From DATJLY01 sp963773665 (GTDB lineage Bacteria > Pseudomonadota > Alphaproteobacteria > ATCC43930 > CGMCC-115725), in assembly GCA_963773665.1 (NCBI GenBank), contig CAVZBZ010000013.1, positions 372,001-436,000 of the forward strand: a stretch of DNA of 64,000 nt. Reading direction: 5' to 3'. A model generated the notes under the pieces. That model ran no database searches. It was given only the letters and a program-made list of their open reading frames with translations, and had not been told where the DNA came from. This document shows, piece after piece, positions 7,798 through 16,798 of the stretch (the stretch's first letter is position 1; each line of letters opens with the position of its first letter). Made by a program: the position numbers and the translations under genes.

Positions 7798-8735
7798 GCG
7801 GCGCGCCTCAGGCGATGCAGCGTGATCTCGGGCGGGCAGTTGTAGCGCACGGCGACGATCGAGGAGCCGGCGCCCACCGAGGTGTAGCCCGCCATGCGGT
7901 GATAGCGCCACGCGCCGCGGCCGAACCGCCGCGGCAGCGCCGAATCGAGCGTGATCGGGATCGAGCCGGGCAGGCAGATCTGCCCGCCATGGGTGTGCCC
8001 CGCAAGCAGCAGGTCGAACCCGGCATGCGCCGCCTGGCGGTAGATCTCGGGCGTGTGCGAGAGCAGGACCGCGCATTCCCCGGACGGCACCAGCGATGCC
8101 ACCTTCTCGATGTTGTCGACGCGAAAATAATGCGCGTCGTCGATGCCGCCGAGGTGAAGGGAGGCGCCGCCGCGCCGGATCGGCTCCGCTTCATTGAGGA
8201 GCATGCGGATGCCCATTGCCTCCATGGCCGGCACCATGCGGATCGTGTCGTGGTTGCCGAGCACGCCATAGACCGGCGCCTTGATGCGCGGCACGAGCGC
8301 CGCGAGCCCGGCGAGCGTCGGCTCGATCTCGCCATAGGTCTTGCCGCGGAAATCGCCGGTGATCGCGCAGAGATCGTAGGCCGCCCCCTCGATCAGCCCG
8401 GCGAGCCGCGCCATGGCGGCCTCGTTCATGTCAACGTGCAGATCGGAGAGATGGAGGATGGTGAAGCCATCGAACTCCGGCGGCAGGCGTTCGAGCCGCA
8501 CCTCGTTGCGGCGCAGTTGCACGTGCCCGGCGTTGCGGCGCCCGCGCCCGTAAAGCCCGGCAAGGCGGAGCGACAGCCGGATCAGCGAATGGACGGAATA
8601 CCAGTTCTCGATATGGAAGAAATTGAGCCCGCCGCCGAAGGCGCGCGCCTCATGATCGGTCTCGATGCCGAGCCGCTGGCGCGCGTGGACGCGGCCGAGA
8701 CGGCGCTCGAGTTCTTGCAGTACATCGTCGTGCAT
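7791..8735 (-). CDS. Calcineurin-like metallophosphoesterase (YkuE-like)
   Basis: A 314-residue member of the binuclear metallophosphoesterase family. Metal ligands occur in the usual order: 'LSDLHVD', 'ITGDF', 'GNHDT', 'LLSHTPE' and 'LAGHTHGGQ'. This set is typical of the YkuE/UDP-2,3-diacylglucosamine-pyrophosphatase-like branch that acts on membrane-associated phosphoesters. There is no signal peptide; 'IRLSLRLAGLYGR' at about 52-64 may associate with the membrane. The N-terminal 70 residues are less conserved and the start is uncertain. The neighbouring CDP-alcohol-lipid gene hints at a phospholipid substrate. Confidence 0.8.
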   Translation of the reverse strand: MHDDVLQELERRLGRVHARQRLGIETDHEARAFGGGLNFFHIENWYSVHSLIRLSLRLAGLYGRGRRNAGHVQLRRNEVRLERLPPEFDGFTILHLSDLHVDMNEAAMARLAGLIEGAAYDLCAITGDFRGKTYGEIEPTLAGLAALVPRIKAPVYGVLGNHDTIRMVPAMEAMGIRMLLNEAEPIRRGGASLHLGGIDDAHYFRVDNIEKVASLVPSGECAVLLSHTPEIYRQAAHAGFDLLLAGHTHGGQICLPGSIPITLDSALPRRFGRGAWRYHRMAGYTSVGAGSSIVAVRYNCPPEITLHRLRRAAQ

Positions 8736-8879
8736 CGGCCACCGCGGCGCGAGGTGCGCCAGAATGGGGAGCGGCGCGGGCGCCGGTCAAGCCTCGCCGG
8801 AGCGATCGCGTGGGCAAGGACCGGCCGGCGTGGTACGCTTTTGGCCCTTAACAGGATGGCCGCGGGGGAGGCCATAGCG

Positions 8880-11800
8880 ATGGGAATGAGCCTCGGCGCG
8901 CGGCTGCGGCGGGCGCTTTCGCGCATCGCTCCGGGCAAGGCGCTCGACGAGGCGCTGGCGCGGGAGGCGGCGCTTTCGGAGGTCCTGCGCATCATCGCGT
9001 CCTTGCCGGGCAGGCTCGAGCCCGTGTTCGAGGCGATGCTGGCCAACGCCATCCGCATCTGCGGCGCGGACCAGGGCTGGATTCACCGTTTCGACGGCGC
9101 GCGCTTCTACCAAATAGCGATTACCGGCGTCGCGACGACGCCCCGCACGGCGGCCATCGGCGAGCAGGCGATTGCGCAGGGGTTCCTGCCGCCGCCCGGG
9201 ACCGGCCTCGCGCGCCTCATGGAGACGCGGAGCACCGTTCATATCGCGGACATCGCGAGCGATCCCGCCTTCGCCGATAGGGCCGCGGTCATCGTCCGCG
9301 AACTCGGCGCCCGCACATATCTCGCCGTGCCCATGCTGCGGGAGGGCGAATTGGTCGGCGTCTTTCTGCTCAATCGACGGGTGGTCAAGCCTTTTACCGA
9401 ACAGCAGATCGAGCTGGTCGAGAACTTCGCCGCACAGGCCGTGATCGCCATCGAGAACGCGCGGCTTCTCTCGGAACTGCGCGAAGCGCTCGACCGCCAG
9501 ACGGCGACTTCGGAGGTGCTGGGCGTCATTTCGTCCTCGCCGGGGCAGCTCGATCCGGTGTTCGCGTCGATCCTGTCGAACGCCAACCGTCTCAGCGAAT
9601 CGCCGATGGGCATTCTCTACCGCTGGGACGGCGAGGCCCTCCTTGCCGCTGCGACGCTGGGCGTCCCGCCGGCTTTCGCGGAGTACATGCGCAGCCTTCC
9701 AGTCTATCGCCTGGGGCCGCACACCAACCTCGGGCGCATGGTGGCGACCAAGGAGACCATCCATTGCGACGACCTCGCCGCGACGCAGGCCGTCAGGGCG
9801 GGCGAGGCGCAGCCGTTGGCCGCGGTCGAGGTCGGCGGCATCCGCACCTGCCTCCACGTGCCGATGCTCAAGGAGAACGAGCTGATCGGCGCCTTTGTCG
9901 TCTTCCGGCAGGAGGTCCGTCCCTATTCGGAAAAGCAGATCGAGCTGGTCGAGAACTTTGCCGCGCAGGCCGTCATCGCCATCGAGAACGCGCGGCTCCT
10001 CACCGAGCTTCGCACCCGCACCGACGAGCTTACGGAATCGCTGGAACAGCAGACGGCCACATCCGAGGTGCTGCAGGTCATCAACAGCTCGCCCGGCGAG
10101 TTGGCGCCGGTTTTCGATGTGATGCTCGAAAAGGCGATGCGGCTGTGCGAGGCCGCTTTCGGCCTGATGCATACCTATGACGGCACGCGCTTTCACGCGC
10201 TGGCGGTCCGCGGCATTGCCGGCGCGGCGGCGGAACCGTTCCACGAATGGGTGCCCGATCTGGGGAGCGCGCTGGAGCGCGTGGTGAGCGGCGAGCGCGT
10301 GGTTCATATCCCGGATGTGGTCGACACCGATGCCTACCGCTCCGGGGTCGCCTCGCGCGTCAAACTTGTCGAACTGACCGGCGCCCGCACCGCGCTGTGG
10401 GTGGCGTTGCGCAAGGACGACGCCTTGCTCGGGACCTTCGTCATCTACCGTCAAGAGGTGCGGCCCTTCTCCGACAAGCAGATCGCGCTGGTGCAGAATT
10501 TCGCGGCGCAGGCCGTGATCGCGATCGAGAATGCGCGGCTCTTGACGGAACTGCGCGAATCGCTCGACCGCCAGACCGCGACGGCCGATATCCTGCGCGT
10601 CATCGCCTCGACGCCGGGCGATTCGAGGCGCGCGCTCGACACGATGGCCGAGACCGCCGCGCGCATGTTCGACGCATCGAGCGTCGGCATCCGGCGCGTC
10701 GAGGGCGGCGTGTTACGGCGTGTTGCGGCCGCCGGCCCCGAGGCGAACGCCATTCGCTACTCGCTGCCTGAGCTTCCGCTCGACCTCGCGAATCCTGCCG
10801 TTCGGTGCGTTGTCGAAAACCGGCAGATCCATCTCGAGTATGGCGACGCCAATTCCCCGGTCTGGCATGAACTGAGGAAGCGATCCTATCCCATGCAAAC
10901 GCGCACGAGCGCGTTCACGCCGTTGACCCGCGAGGGCGAGGCGATCGGCATGATGGCCGTCAACCGCAGCGACGTCCGGCCGTTCAGCGAAAAAGAGCTG
11001 GAACTGATGCGGGGCTTCGCCGATCAGGCCGTGATCGCCATCGAGAACGCGCGTCTCCTCACCGAGCTGCGCGAATCGCTCGACCGCCAGACCGCGACCG
11101 CCGATATCCTGCGCGTCATCGCCTCGACGCCGGGCGATCCGAAGCGCGCGCTCGACACGATCGCCGAGACGGCTGCGCGCATGTTCGGCGCATCGAGCGT
11201 CGGTCTCAGGCGTATCGAGGGCAGGATGTTGCGCTCGATTGCGAGTGCCGGTCCTCGCGCCTCGAAACTGCGTGAACTGTTTCCGGAACTTCCGCTCAGC
11301 GCCACTATCGATCTCCAGCGTTGTGCGCTTGAGAACCGGCAGATCCACATCGAGGACACGAGTCAAATTCGCGGCGAGCCGCGAAGCGAAGATATCGACC
11401 GCATGCGCGAATTGCGCGGCCGAACCGTGGTCTTCACGCCGCTTTCGCGAGAAGGCGAGGCGATTGGCGTGATGGCAGTCCACCGCGACGAGTTCCGCCC
11501 GTTCCAGCCGAATGAGCTTGAGCTGATGCGCGGTTTCGCCGACCAGGCCGTGATCGCCATCGAGAACGCGCGGCTTCTGACGGAACTTCGCGAGCGCACC
11601 GACGATCTGGCGCGCTCGGTCGATGAGCTGAAGGGCTTGGGCGAGGTGAGCCAAGCGGTGAGCGCATCGCTCGATCTCGAGACCGTGCTTTCGACCATTG
11701 TCGCGAACTCGGTCGCGCTCTCGCACACCGAGGCGGGCGCGGTCTATGTCTATGACCCGGCTTCCGACGAATTCCGCCTGCGCGCGACGCACGGCATGGA

Positions 11801-12863
11801 CGCGCGCCTGACCGCGGCGATCGAGGCGATCCCGAACCGGCTATCGTCCGCCGGCGCGACCGCCTTGGGCGAGGCCGCCGCGCGGCGTGCGCCGGTACAG
11901 GTCGCCGACTTGCGCGACGAGCGCAACCCGGTGGCTCGGCTCGTGGCCGAGGCGGGCTTCCGCGCAGCACTGGTCATGCCGCTCCTCCAGCCTGACCGCA
12001 TCGTCGGCGCGCTGGTCGTGCGGCGGCGCGAGCCCGGCGCGTTCCCGGAGTCGACCGTGGGCCTCCTCGAGACCTTTGCCGCGCAATGCGTCATCGCGAT
12101 CGAGCATGCGCGCCTCTTCGCCGACATCGAGGAGAAGAGCCGTGAACTGGCCGAGGCGAGCCGCCACAAATCGCAGTTCCTCGCCAACATGAGCCACGAG
12201 CTGAGGACGCCGCTCAACGCCATCCTGGGCTATACCGAACTCATTCTCGACGACATCTATGGCGCGGCGCCGCCCAAGATGCGCGAGGTGCTGGCGCGCG
12301 TGCAATCGAACGGTAAGCACCTTCTGGGCCTCATCAACGACGTGCTCGACCTCTCGAAGATCGAGGCGGGCCAGCTTGTCCTGGCGCTCGCCGACTATTC
12401 GGTGCGCGACATGGTGCACGGCGTCTTCGCCGCGGTCGAGCCGCTCGCCTCCACCAAGGGCCTCGCGGTGAAGCTCGACGTGCCGATGGGACTGTCGCAG
12501 GCGCGGGGCGACGAGCGGCGCCTCGCGCAGGTGCTGTTAAACCTCGTCGGCAACGCGCTCAAATTCACGGACAAGGGCGAGATCAAGATCAGCGCGCGCC
12601 AGGCGGACGGCAGCTTCACCGTCGCCGTCAGCGACACCGGCCCCGGCATCGCGCCCTCCGACCAGGCGAAGATCTTCGAGGAGTTTCAGCAGGCCGACAA
12701 TTCGCTGACCAAGGCGAAGGGTGGCACCGGCCTCGGCCTCGCCATCTCGCGGCGCATCGTCGAGATGCATGGCGGCCGCATCTGGGTCGAATCGGAACCG
12801 GGCAAAGGATCGACCTTCGCCTTCACGCTCCCGGTCAAGGTCGAGCGCCAGGACGGCGCCTGA
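8880..12863 (+). CDS. Hybrid-length sensor histidine kinase with six tandem GAF domains
   Basis: A 1327-residue soluble kinase. Six GAF domains end at about residues 191, 369, 550, 723, 896 and 1075; five end in 'AVIAIENARLL' and the sixth in the diverged 'CVIAIEHARLF'. Each is joined to the next by a short coiled linker. They are followed by HisKA with phospho-acceptor His1106 ('MSHELRTPLNAILGY') and HATPase with Asn1225 ('LLNLVGNALKF'), 'DTGPGIAP' and 'GGTGLGLAIS'. No transmembrane segment or receiver domain is present, so it senses cytosolic cues and needs a separate response regulator. ATG 8880 is chosen because 'gggggag' lies 9 bases upstream. No regulator gene lies beside it. Confidence 0.9.
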   Translation: MGMSLGARLRRALSRIAPGKALDEALAREAALSEVLRIIASLPGRLEPVFEAMLANAIRICGADQGWIHRFDGARFYQIAITGVATTPRTAAIGEQAIAQGFLPPPGTGLARLMETRSTVHIADIASDPAFADRAAVIVRELGARTYLAVPMLREGELVGVFLLNRRVVKPFTEQQIELVENFAAQAVIAIENARLLSELREALDRQTATSEVLGVISSSPGQLDPVFASILSNANRLSESPMGILYRWDGEALLAAATLGVPPAFAEYMRSLPVYRLGPHTNLGRMVATKETIHCDDLAATQAVRAGEAQPLAAVEVGGIRTCLHVPMLKENELIGAFVVFRQEVRPYSEKQIELVENFAAQAVIAIENARLLTELRTRTDELTESLEQQTATSEVLQVINSSPGELAPVFDVMLEKAMRLCEAAFGLMHTYDGTRFHALAVRGIAGAAAEPFHEWVPDLGSALERVVSGERVVHIPDVVDTDAYRSGVASRVKLVELTGARTALWVALRKDDALLGTFVIYRQEVRPFSDKQIALVQNFAAQAVIAIENARLLTELRESLDRQTATADILRVIASTPGDSRRALDTMAETAARMFDASSVGIRRVEGGVLRRVAAAGPEANAIRYSLPELPLDLANPAVRCVVENRQIHLEYGDANSPVWHELRKRSYPMQTRTSAFTPLTREGEAIGMMAVNRSDVRPFSEKELELMRGFADQAVIAIENARLLTELRESLDRQTATADILRVIASTPGDPKRALDTIAETAARMFGASSVGLRRIEGRMLRSIASAGPRASKLRELFPELPLSATIDLQRCALENRQIHIEDTSQIRGEPRSEDIDRMRELRGRTVVFTPLSREGEAIGVMAVHRDEFRPFQPNELELMRGFADQAVIAIENARLLTELRERTDDLARSVDELKGLGEVSQAVSASLDLETVLSTIVANSVALSHTEAGAVYVYDPASDEFRLRATHGMDARLTAAIEAIPNRLSSAGATALGEAAARRAPVQVADLRDERNPVARLVAEAGFRAALVMPLLQPDRIVGALVVRRREPGAFPESTVGLLETFAAQCVIAIEHARLFADIEEKSRELAEASRHKSQFLANMSHELRTPLNAILGYTELILDDIYGAAPPKMREVLARVQSNGKHLLGLINDVLDLSKIEAGQLVLALADYSVRDMVHGVFAAVEPLASTKGLAVKLDVPMGLSQARGDERRLAQVLLNLVGNALKFTDKGEIKISARQADGSFTVAVSDTGPGIAPSDQAKIFEEFQQADNSLTKAKGGTGLGLAISRRIVEMHGGRIWVESEPGKGSTFAFTLPVKVERQDGA
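10551..10691 (+). repeat. Internal repeat A1 of the GAF kinase gene
   Basis: The 141 bases covering the linker and start of GAF domain 4 recur 516 bases downstream (11067-11207) with about ten differences by eye. The first 70 bases are almost identical. This points to recent duplication or gene conversion of one GAF unit. Confidence 0.8.
11067..11207 (+). repeat. Internal repeat A2 of the GAF kinase gene
   Basis: Direct repeat of 10551-10691, covering the linker and start of GAF domain 5. The downstream parts of the two GAF domains have diverged much more than this segment. Confidence 0.8.
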
Positions 12864-12866
12864 GCC

Positions 12867-13736
12867 TCAGACCGTCGTCGGCTCTTCCGCCTCGGGGTGC
12901 CAGATGAGAAGGCGCTTCCTGAGCATCGCCATGCCCTTGACGACGCAGAATCCGGCGATCGCGATCTCGATGATGCCGGCGAACACGCCCGGCGAATCGG
13001 CAAAGCGCGACGCCGCGATCATGGAGCCGCCAAGGCCCGGGCCGCCCATGATCATCTCGGTCACGATCGCGATGATGAGCGAGATGGGGAGCGCGATCTG
13101 CAGGCCCGTCATCACCGTCGGGAACGAGGCCGGCACGATGATCTCCCACAGGAGCTTGCGCTCGCTCGCCCCCAGCATGCGCGCGGACCACAGCGTGTAG
13201 CGGTCGACCCCCTGCGCCGCGGCGATCGTCGCAGTCACCACCGGGAACATCGCGTCGAAGATGATGAGCGCGATCTTCGAGGTGTCGTAGAGGCCGAACC
13301 ACAGCATGAAGATCGGCAGGAAGGCGATCTTCGGCATCGGGAACCCGACCGAGATGATCGGGTCGAAGAACCAGTGCACCCAGTTGTTGCGGGCGATGAG
13401 GATGCCGAGCGCCACGCCGCAGATCGAGGCCACGGCAAAGCCGAAGAAGGCGCGGTAGAGCGTCAGCCCGACATTGAGGACGAGATCGCCCGAGGTCACG
13501 TCGCCCCAGATGCGCTCGGCGATGACGATGGGATTGGGCAGCAGGAACGGCGTCGTGAACGGATGGCCGATGCACACGCCTGCGCGCAGGCACGTCGCCT
13601 GGTCCCAGATGACCAGCACCAGGAGGATGGGGAAGGTCGAGAGGAAGCCGCGCCGGCCGATCTCGGCCCAGCGCGCATACGGCGTCTCCTCGCCCAATCC
13701 GACGAGCGTGCCGGCAGTCGTGGTCATTCGCGCCAT
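12867..13736 (-). CDS. ABC importer permease (SsuC/TauC type), second subunit
   Basis: A 289-residue inner-membrane permease with about six helices. It carries the EAA loop of the nitrate/sulfonate/taurine class ('ARMLGASERKLLWEIIVPAS' followed by 'FPTVMTGLQIALP'). ATG 13736 is taken because 'ggaggg' stands 8 bases before it; it overlaps the end of the first permease gene by 13 bases. A second ATG at 13727 would give an exact ATGA overlap. It is the last gene of a leftward operon (binding protein, permease, permease). No ATPase gene follows. Substrate unknown. Confidence 0.85.
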   Translation of the reverse strand: MARMTTTAGTLVGLGEETPYARWAEIGRRGFLSTFPILLVLVIWDQATCLRAGVCIGHPFTTPFLLPNPIVIAERIWGDVTSGDLVLNVGLTLYRAFFGFAVASICGVALGILIARNNWVHWFFDPIISVGFPMPKIAFLPIFMLWFGLYDTSKIALIIFDAMFPVVTATIAAAQGVDRYTLWSARMLGASERKLLWEIIVPASFPTVMTGLQIALPISLIIAIVTEMIMGGPGLGGSMIAASRFADSPGVFAGIIEIAIAGFCVVKGMAMLRKRLLIWHPEAEEPTTV

Positions 13737-14530
13737 GACAGCACCCTCCGCATCAGCATGAGATAGCCCCGGTCGGCGGCAAAGCCCAATGCCGCCACCG
13801 TGAGCGTCACCGCGAACATCGCATCGTACACGCCGCCGTCGCCGAGCCAGCCGATCATGTAGCCGAGCCCCGAGCGGGCGACGATCAGCTCGGACGCCAC
13901 CATCAGGATGAAGGACAGCGCGAGCGAGGTGCGGATGCCCATCATCAGCTCCGGCAGCGCGTTGGGCAGCACCACCTCGAAGAGCGTGCGCGTGCGCGAG
14001 GCGCCGAGGCTGCGCGCCGACCACACGAACACCTGCTCGCAGCCGCGCGCGCCGTTATAGGCCGACAGCGTCACCGGCAGCATGCAGCCGATGAAGATGA
14101 GCACGATCTTCGACCAGTGGCCGAATCCGAGCCACAGCACCGTCACCGGGATGAGCGCCGATTTCGGCATCGGATAGAACACCTGCACGATCGGGTTGAG
14201 CAGCATGTCCAAGGGCCGGTACCACGCCATCAGCACGCCAATGACGGTGCCGATCGAGATCGCCATGCCGAGCCCGGCGCTGAGCCGCCACAGCGAATCG
14301 AGCCCATTCCAGACGAGGTCGCCGCTCATCAGCAGGTCGAACCACGAGACGATGACGGCGCTCAGGCTCGGCAGGGCGAGCTGCGAGACGAGGCCCGAAC
14401 GCGCCGCCCCTTCCCAGATCGCCGCGAGAATGAGGAGCGGCAGATAGCGAAAGAAGGCGTTGACGATTGCACTGCGCTCGACCGGGACCTCGTCGAGCGG
14501 GTCGGTCCGGGTTTCGGATATGGCGGCCAT
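13724..14530 (-). CDS. ABC importer permease (SsuC/TauC type), first subunit
   Basis: A 268-residue permease paralogous to the following gene, with six predicted helices and the EAA loop 'ARSLGASRTRTLFEVVLPNA'. 'ggaggagg' lies just upstream of ATG 14530. The stop of the binding-protein gene is one base upstream of that ATG, so the two are translationally coupled. Two different permeases probably form a heterodimer. The usual third partner, a SsuB-type ATPase, is missing here and would have to be encoded elsewhere. Confidence 0.85.
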   Translation of the reverse strand: MAAISETRTDPLDEVPVERSAIVNAFFRYLPLLILAAIWEGAARSGLVSQLALPSLSAVIVSWFDLLMSGDLVWNGLDSLWRLSAGLGMAISIGTVIGVLMAWYRPLDMLLNPIVQVFYPMPKSALIPVTVLWLGFGHWSKIVLIFIGCMLPVTLSAYNGARGCEQVFVWSARSLGASRTRTLFEVVLPNALPELMMGIRTSLALSFILMVASELIVARSGLGYMIGWLGDGGVYDAMFAVTLTVAALGFAADRGYLMLMRRVLSWRE

Positions 14531-14531
14531 G

Positions 14532-15563
14532 TCAGCCTCCTCCTTTCGCGCCGTCGAGCCGCGCCTTCGCCTCTTTGACGAGGGAGAGATCGACGTACCC
14601 CGGACTAAGCTCGATCCCCTCTTTGAGGATGCCGAGCCGCACCGAATCGTCGATCTCCTTCTGCGCGGCCTTGAGGTCGGGAACGCCGTCGGGATCGCGG
14701 TAGAAATCGTCATGCGTGAAGAAATACTGGAGCTCGTCGGGCTTCTGCTTCGTCACCTCGGACGCGATCGCGACCGCATCGGCGTGGTGCTGCGGATCGA
14801 GGAACCAGCGCAGCGCCGTCAAGTGATCCTCGAAGAAATCGACGAGCGCCGCGCGGTGCTGCGCGATGAACGAGGCGCGCATCGCCCAGGCGACGGTCTC
14901 GGCCGGCCCGCGCGCGTCGCCGGCGGTGAACAGCGTGCGGTACTTGCCGGCATCGGCGATCCGTTTCAGATCCTGCGGCAAGGCCGGAATGAGATCGACC
15001 TTGTCGCCCTCGATCATCGCGAACATGTTGGCGAAGTTCGCCTCGATCGTGGTGAAGTCGCTGTCGGCAATGTTGTGCTTCCTGAGCATGATCCGCATCG
15101 AGGTGTCGGACGCCGAGCCGATGGCGTTGGTCGCGACGCGCTTGCCCTTGATGTCGTCGATCGTCTTGATCGGCCCGTCCTTCTTCACGACGAACGGCTC
15201 GTCGTAGGAGCCGGGCCTGCCGTCCTGGATGAGGTCCGAGACCATGCGCAGGTCGAGCTTCGCGTTGGTCACGCCGAGCGTCATCGACGACGACGCCATC
15301 GAGGCGATCTCGAGCTCATTGACGGCCAATGCCTGGATCTCGGGCGTGGTGCCGTTGAAGCGCACGCCGGCAAAGGTGTAGCTCTTGCCGTAATGCGGGA
15401 AGAGTTCGGGATGGCGCTTGACGAGGATGTCGTACATCGGCGTGACATGGCCGACCTGGACCCAACCAATGCGCAGCGCGACGGGCTCCTCGGCGAATGC
15501 CGGCGAAGCAAGCGCAGCCGAGGCAATGATCGCAAGCCCCGCGGCGAACGTCTTGGTGGCCAT
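14532..15563 (-). CDS. ABC importer periplasmic binding protein (SsuA/TauA/NMT1-like)
   Basis: A 343-residue periplasmic protein. Its signal peptide has a hydrophobic core and an 'ASPAFAEE' cleavage region near residue 24. The mature part begins 'PVALRIGWVQVGH' and has the type II binding-protein pattern of the aliphatic sulfonate/taurine/thiamine-precursor group, including 'DIKGKRVATNAIGSASD'. It is the first gene of an operon with two permeases; the start is backed by 'gggagga'. It is divergent from the CobW gene across 111 bases. The ligand cannot be deduced. Confidence 0.85.
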   Translation of the reverse strand: MATKTFAAGLAIIASAALASPAFAEEPVALRIGWVQVGHVTPMYDILVKRHPELFPHYGKSYTFAGVRFNGTTPEIQALAVNELEIASMASSSMTLGVTNAKLDLRMVSDLIQDGRPGSYDEPFVVKKDGPIKTIDDIKGKRVATNAIGSASDTSMRIMLRKHNIADSDFTTIEANFANMFAMIEGDKVDLIPALPQDLKRIADAGKYRTLFTAGDARGPAETVAWAMRASFIAQHRAALVDFFEDHLTALRWFLDPQHHADAVAIASEVTKQKPDELQYFFTHDDFYRDPDGVPDLKAAQKEIDDSVRLGILKEGIELSPGYVDLSLVKEAKARLDGAKGGG

Positions 15564-15628
15564 GCTCCTCCCAGCTCCGGGCTGGGCCAAGCCGCGGAAC
15601 ATTGGCGCGATCTTAGCAAAGGGGCTAG

Positions 15629-15638
15629 GTTTGCAAAC
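15629..15638. promoter_or_regulatory. Perfect 10-base palindrome in the divergent control region
   Basis: GTTTGCAAAC lies between the leftward transporter operon and the rightward cobW gene. Reading left from it, TTGCAA is followed after 15 bases by TAAGAT, which could be a promoter for the transporter. The palindrome may be an operator. It does not look like the known Zur box. Confidence 0.25.
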
Positions 15639-15674
15639 GTGAATTTTCCGTGAGACTTCAATGGAGGCCACCCG

Positions 15675-16718
15675 ATGGCGGGCGCGGAATTGCTGCCCAC
15701 GGCGCTCATCACGGGCTTTCTCGGCAGCGGCAAGACGACGCTTCTGAACGGGCTCCTGCGCCACCCCGGCATGGCCGATACCGCGGTCATCATTAACGAA
15801 TTCGGCGAGGTCGGGCTCGACCATTTTCTGATCGAGACCGCGTTCGAGGACGCGGTGCTGCTGAAAAGCGGCTGTATTTGCTGCACGGTACGCGGCGATC
15901 TCGTCGACACGATGGGCTCGCTCGCCGACCGGCGCGCGCGGGGCGAGATCCCGCCCTTCTCGCGCGTCGTCATCGAGACGACCGGCTTGGCCGACCCGGC
16001 GCCCATCCTGCACACCATCATGGGCGAATCGTCCCTCAAGGACCGCTTCCGTCTCGACCGCGTCATAGCGACCGTCGATGCCGCAAACGCCTTGGACCAG
16101 CTCGAGCGCCATTACGAGGCGGCGAAACAGGCGGCGGTGGCGGACCGGCTGGTATTGACCAAGACCGATCTCGTCTCGGACGCGATGCGCGAAGCCGTGC
16201 TGGCGCGGCTGCACGCGCTCAATCCGCTCGCGCCCATCGAGATCGTGGTGAATGGGGCGATCGATCCCGACCTGCTGTTCGCACCCGATCCGCCCGATGC
16301 CGCGCTGCGCCGCGACCGTCTTGCCGCGTCCGCAGCGCACGGCCATGCGCATGGGCACGAGCACGGTCACGACGATGCCGACCACCTCGCGCGCCACCAC
16401 GGCATCAGCACGGTCTCGCTCGTCCGCGAGGCGCCGGTCGAATGGCCGAAGCTCCGGACCTGGCTCACCGCGCTCGCGTCCCTGAAGGGGCCGAACCTGT
16501 TGCGGGTCAAGGGGATCGTCAACGTGGCGGGGCGCGAAGGACCGGTCGTGATCCACGGGGTTCAGCATGTGTTCCACCCGCCGGTCGAACTCAAATCCTG
16601 GCCGGGCGACGACCGGACGACGCGACTTGTGTTCATCACCCGGAACATCGCGGCCGAGGCGCTGGCCCAGTCCTTCACCGCCGCGATGACCGAAGGGGCG
16701 AAGATTTCGTTCCCCTGA
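15675..16718 (+). CDS. CobW/COG0523 metal-binding GTPase
   Basis: A 347-residue G3E-family GTPase. The P-loop is 'GFLGSGKTT' (14-22), the metal-binding 'GCICCTV' has Cys67, Cys69 and Cys70, and 'LTKTD' stands in for the usual NKxD. A His-rich segment ('HGHAHGHEHGHDD', about 220-235) precedes the C-terminal CobW domain. COG0523 proteins insert or deliver metals such as zinc or cobalt to client proteins, using GTP. No Zur-type operator or cobalamin gene is adjacent, so the client is unknown. The neighbouring ABC importer may be unrelated. Confidence 0.85.
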   Translation: MAGAELLPTALITGFLGSGKTTLLNGLLRHPGMADTAVIINEFGEVGLDHFLIETAFEDAVLLKSGCICCTVRGDLVDTMGSLADRRARGEIPPFSRVVIETTGLADPAPILHTIMGESSLKDRFRLDRVIATVDAANALDQLERHYEAAKQAAVADRLVLTKTDLVSDAMREAVLARLHALNPLAPIEIVVNGAIDPDLLFAPDPPDAALRRDRLAASAAHGHAHGHEHGHDDADHLARHHGISTVSLVREAPVEWPKLRTWLTALASLKGPNLLRVKGIVNVAGREGPVVIHGVQHVFHPPVELKSWPGDDRTTRLVFITRNIAAEALAQSFTAAMTEGAKISFP

Positions 16719-16725
16719 AAACCGA

Positions 16726-16767
16726 CGGGGCTGCCCCTGAGCTTCAAATCGCTCGGGAGCAGCCCCG
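16726..16767. terminator. Hairpin terminator for the lysine-rich small gene, possibly bidirectional
   Basis: A perfect 9-base stem CGGGGCTGC/GCAGCCCCG is extended inside by a partly paired CCTGAGC/GCTCGGG arm. Read leftward, it lies 31 bases after the stop at 16799 and is followed by 'tcggtttt'. It also lies 7 bases past the cobW stop, although there is no T-run on that side. Confidence 0.65.
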
Positions 16768-16798
16768 CCGTGCCTAACGAAGATTGTGGCTCTTGCCT

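Noticed and set aside
5989..8076. Reading the LVIVD gene from a start upstream of 7191
   Set aside because: The extension overlaps the CDP-archaeol-synthase-like gene on the other strand and has no repeat or signal structure.
7794..8879. Upstream extension of the GAF kinase frame
   Set aside because: The frame stays open by GC bias and overlaps the phosphoesterase on the other strand; ribosome site and domain start point to 8880.
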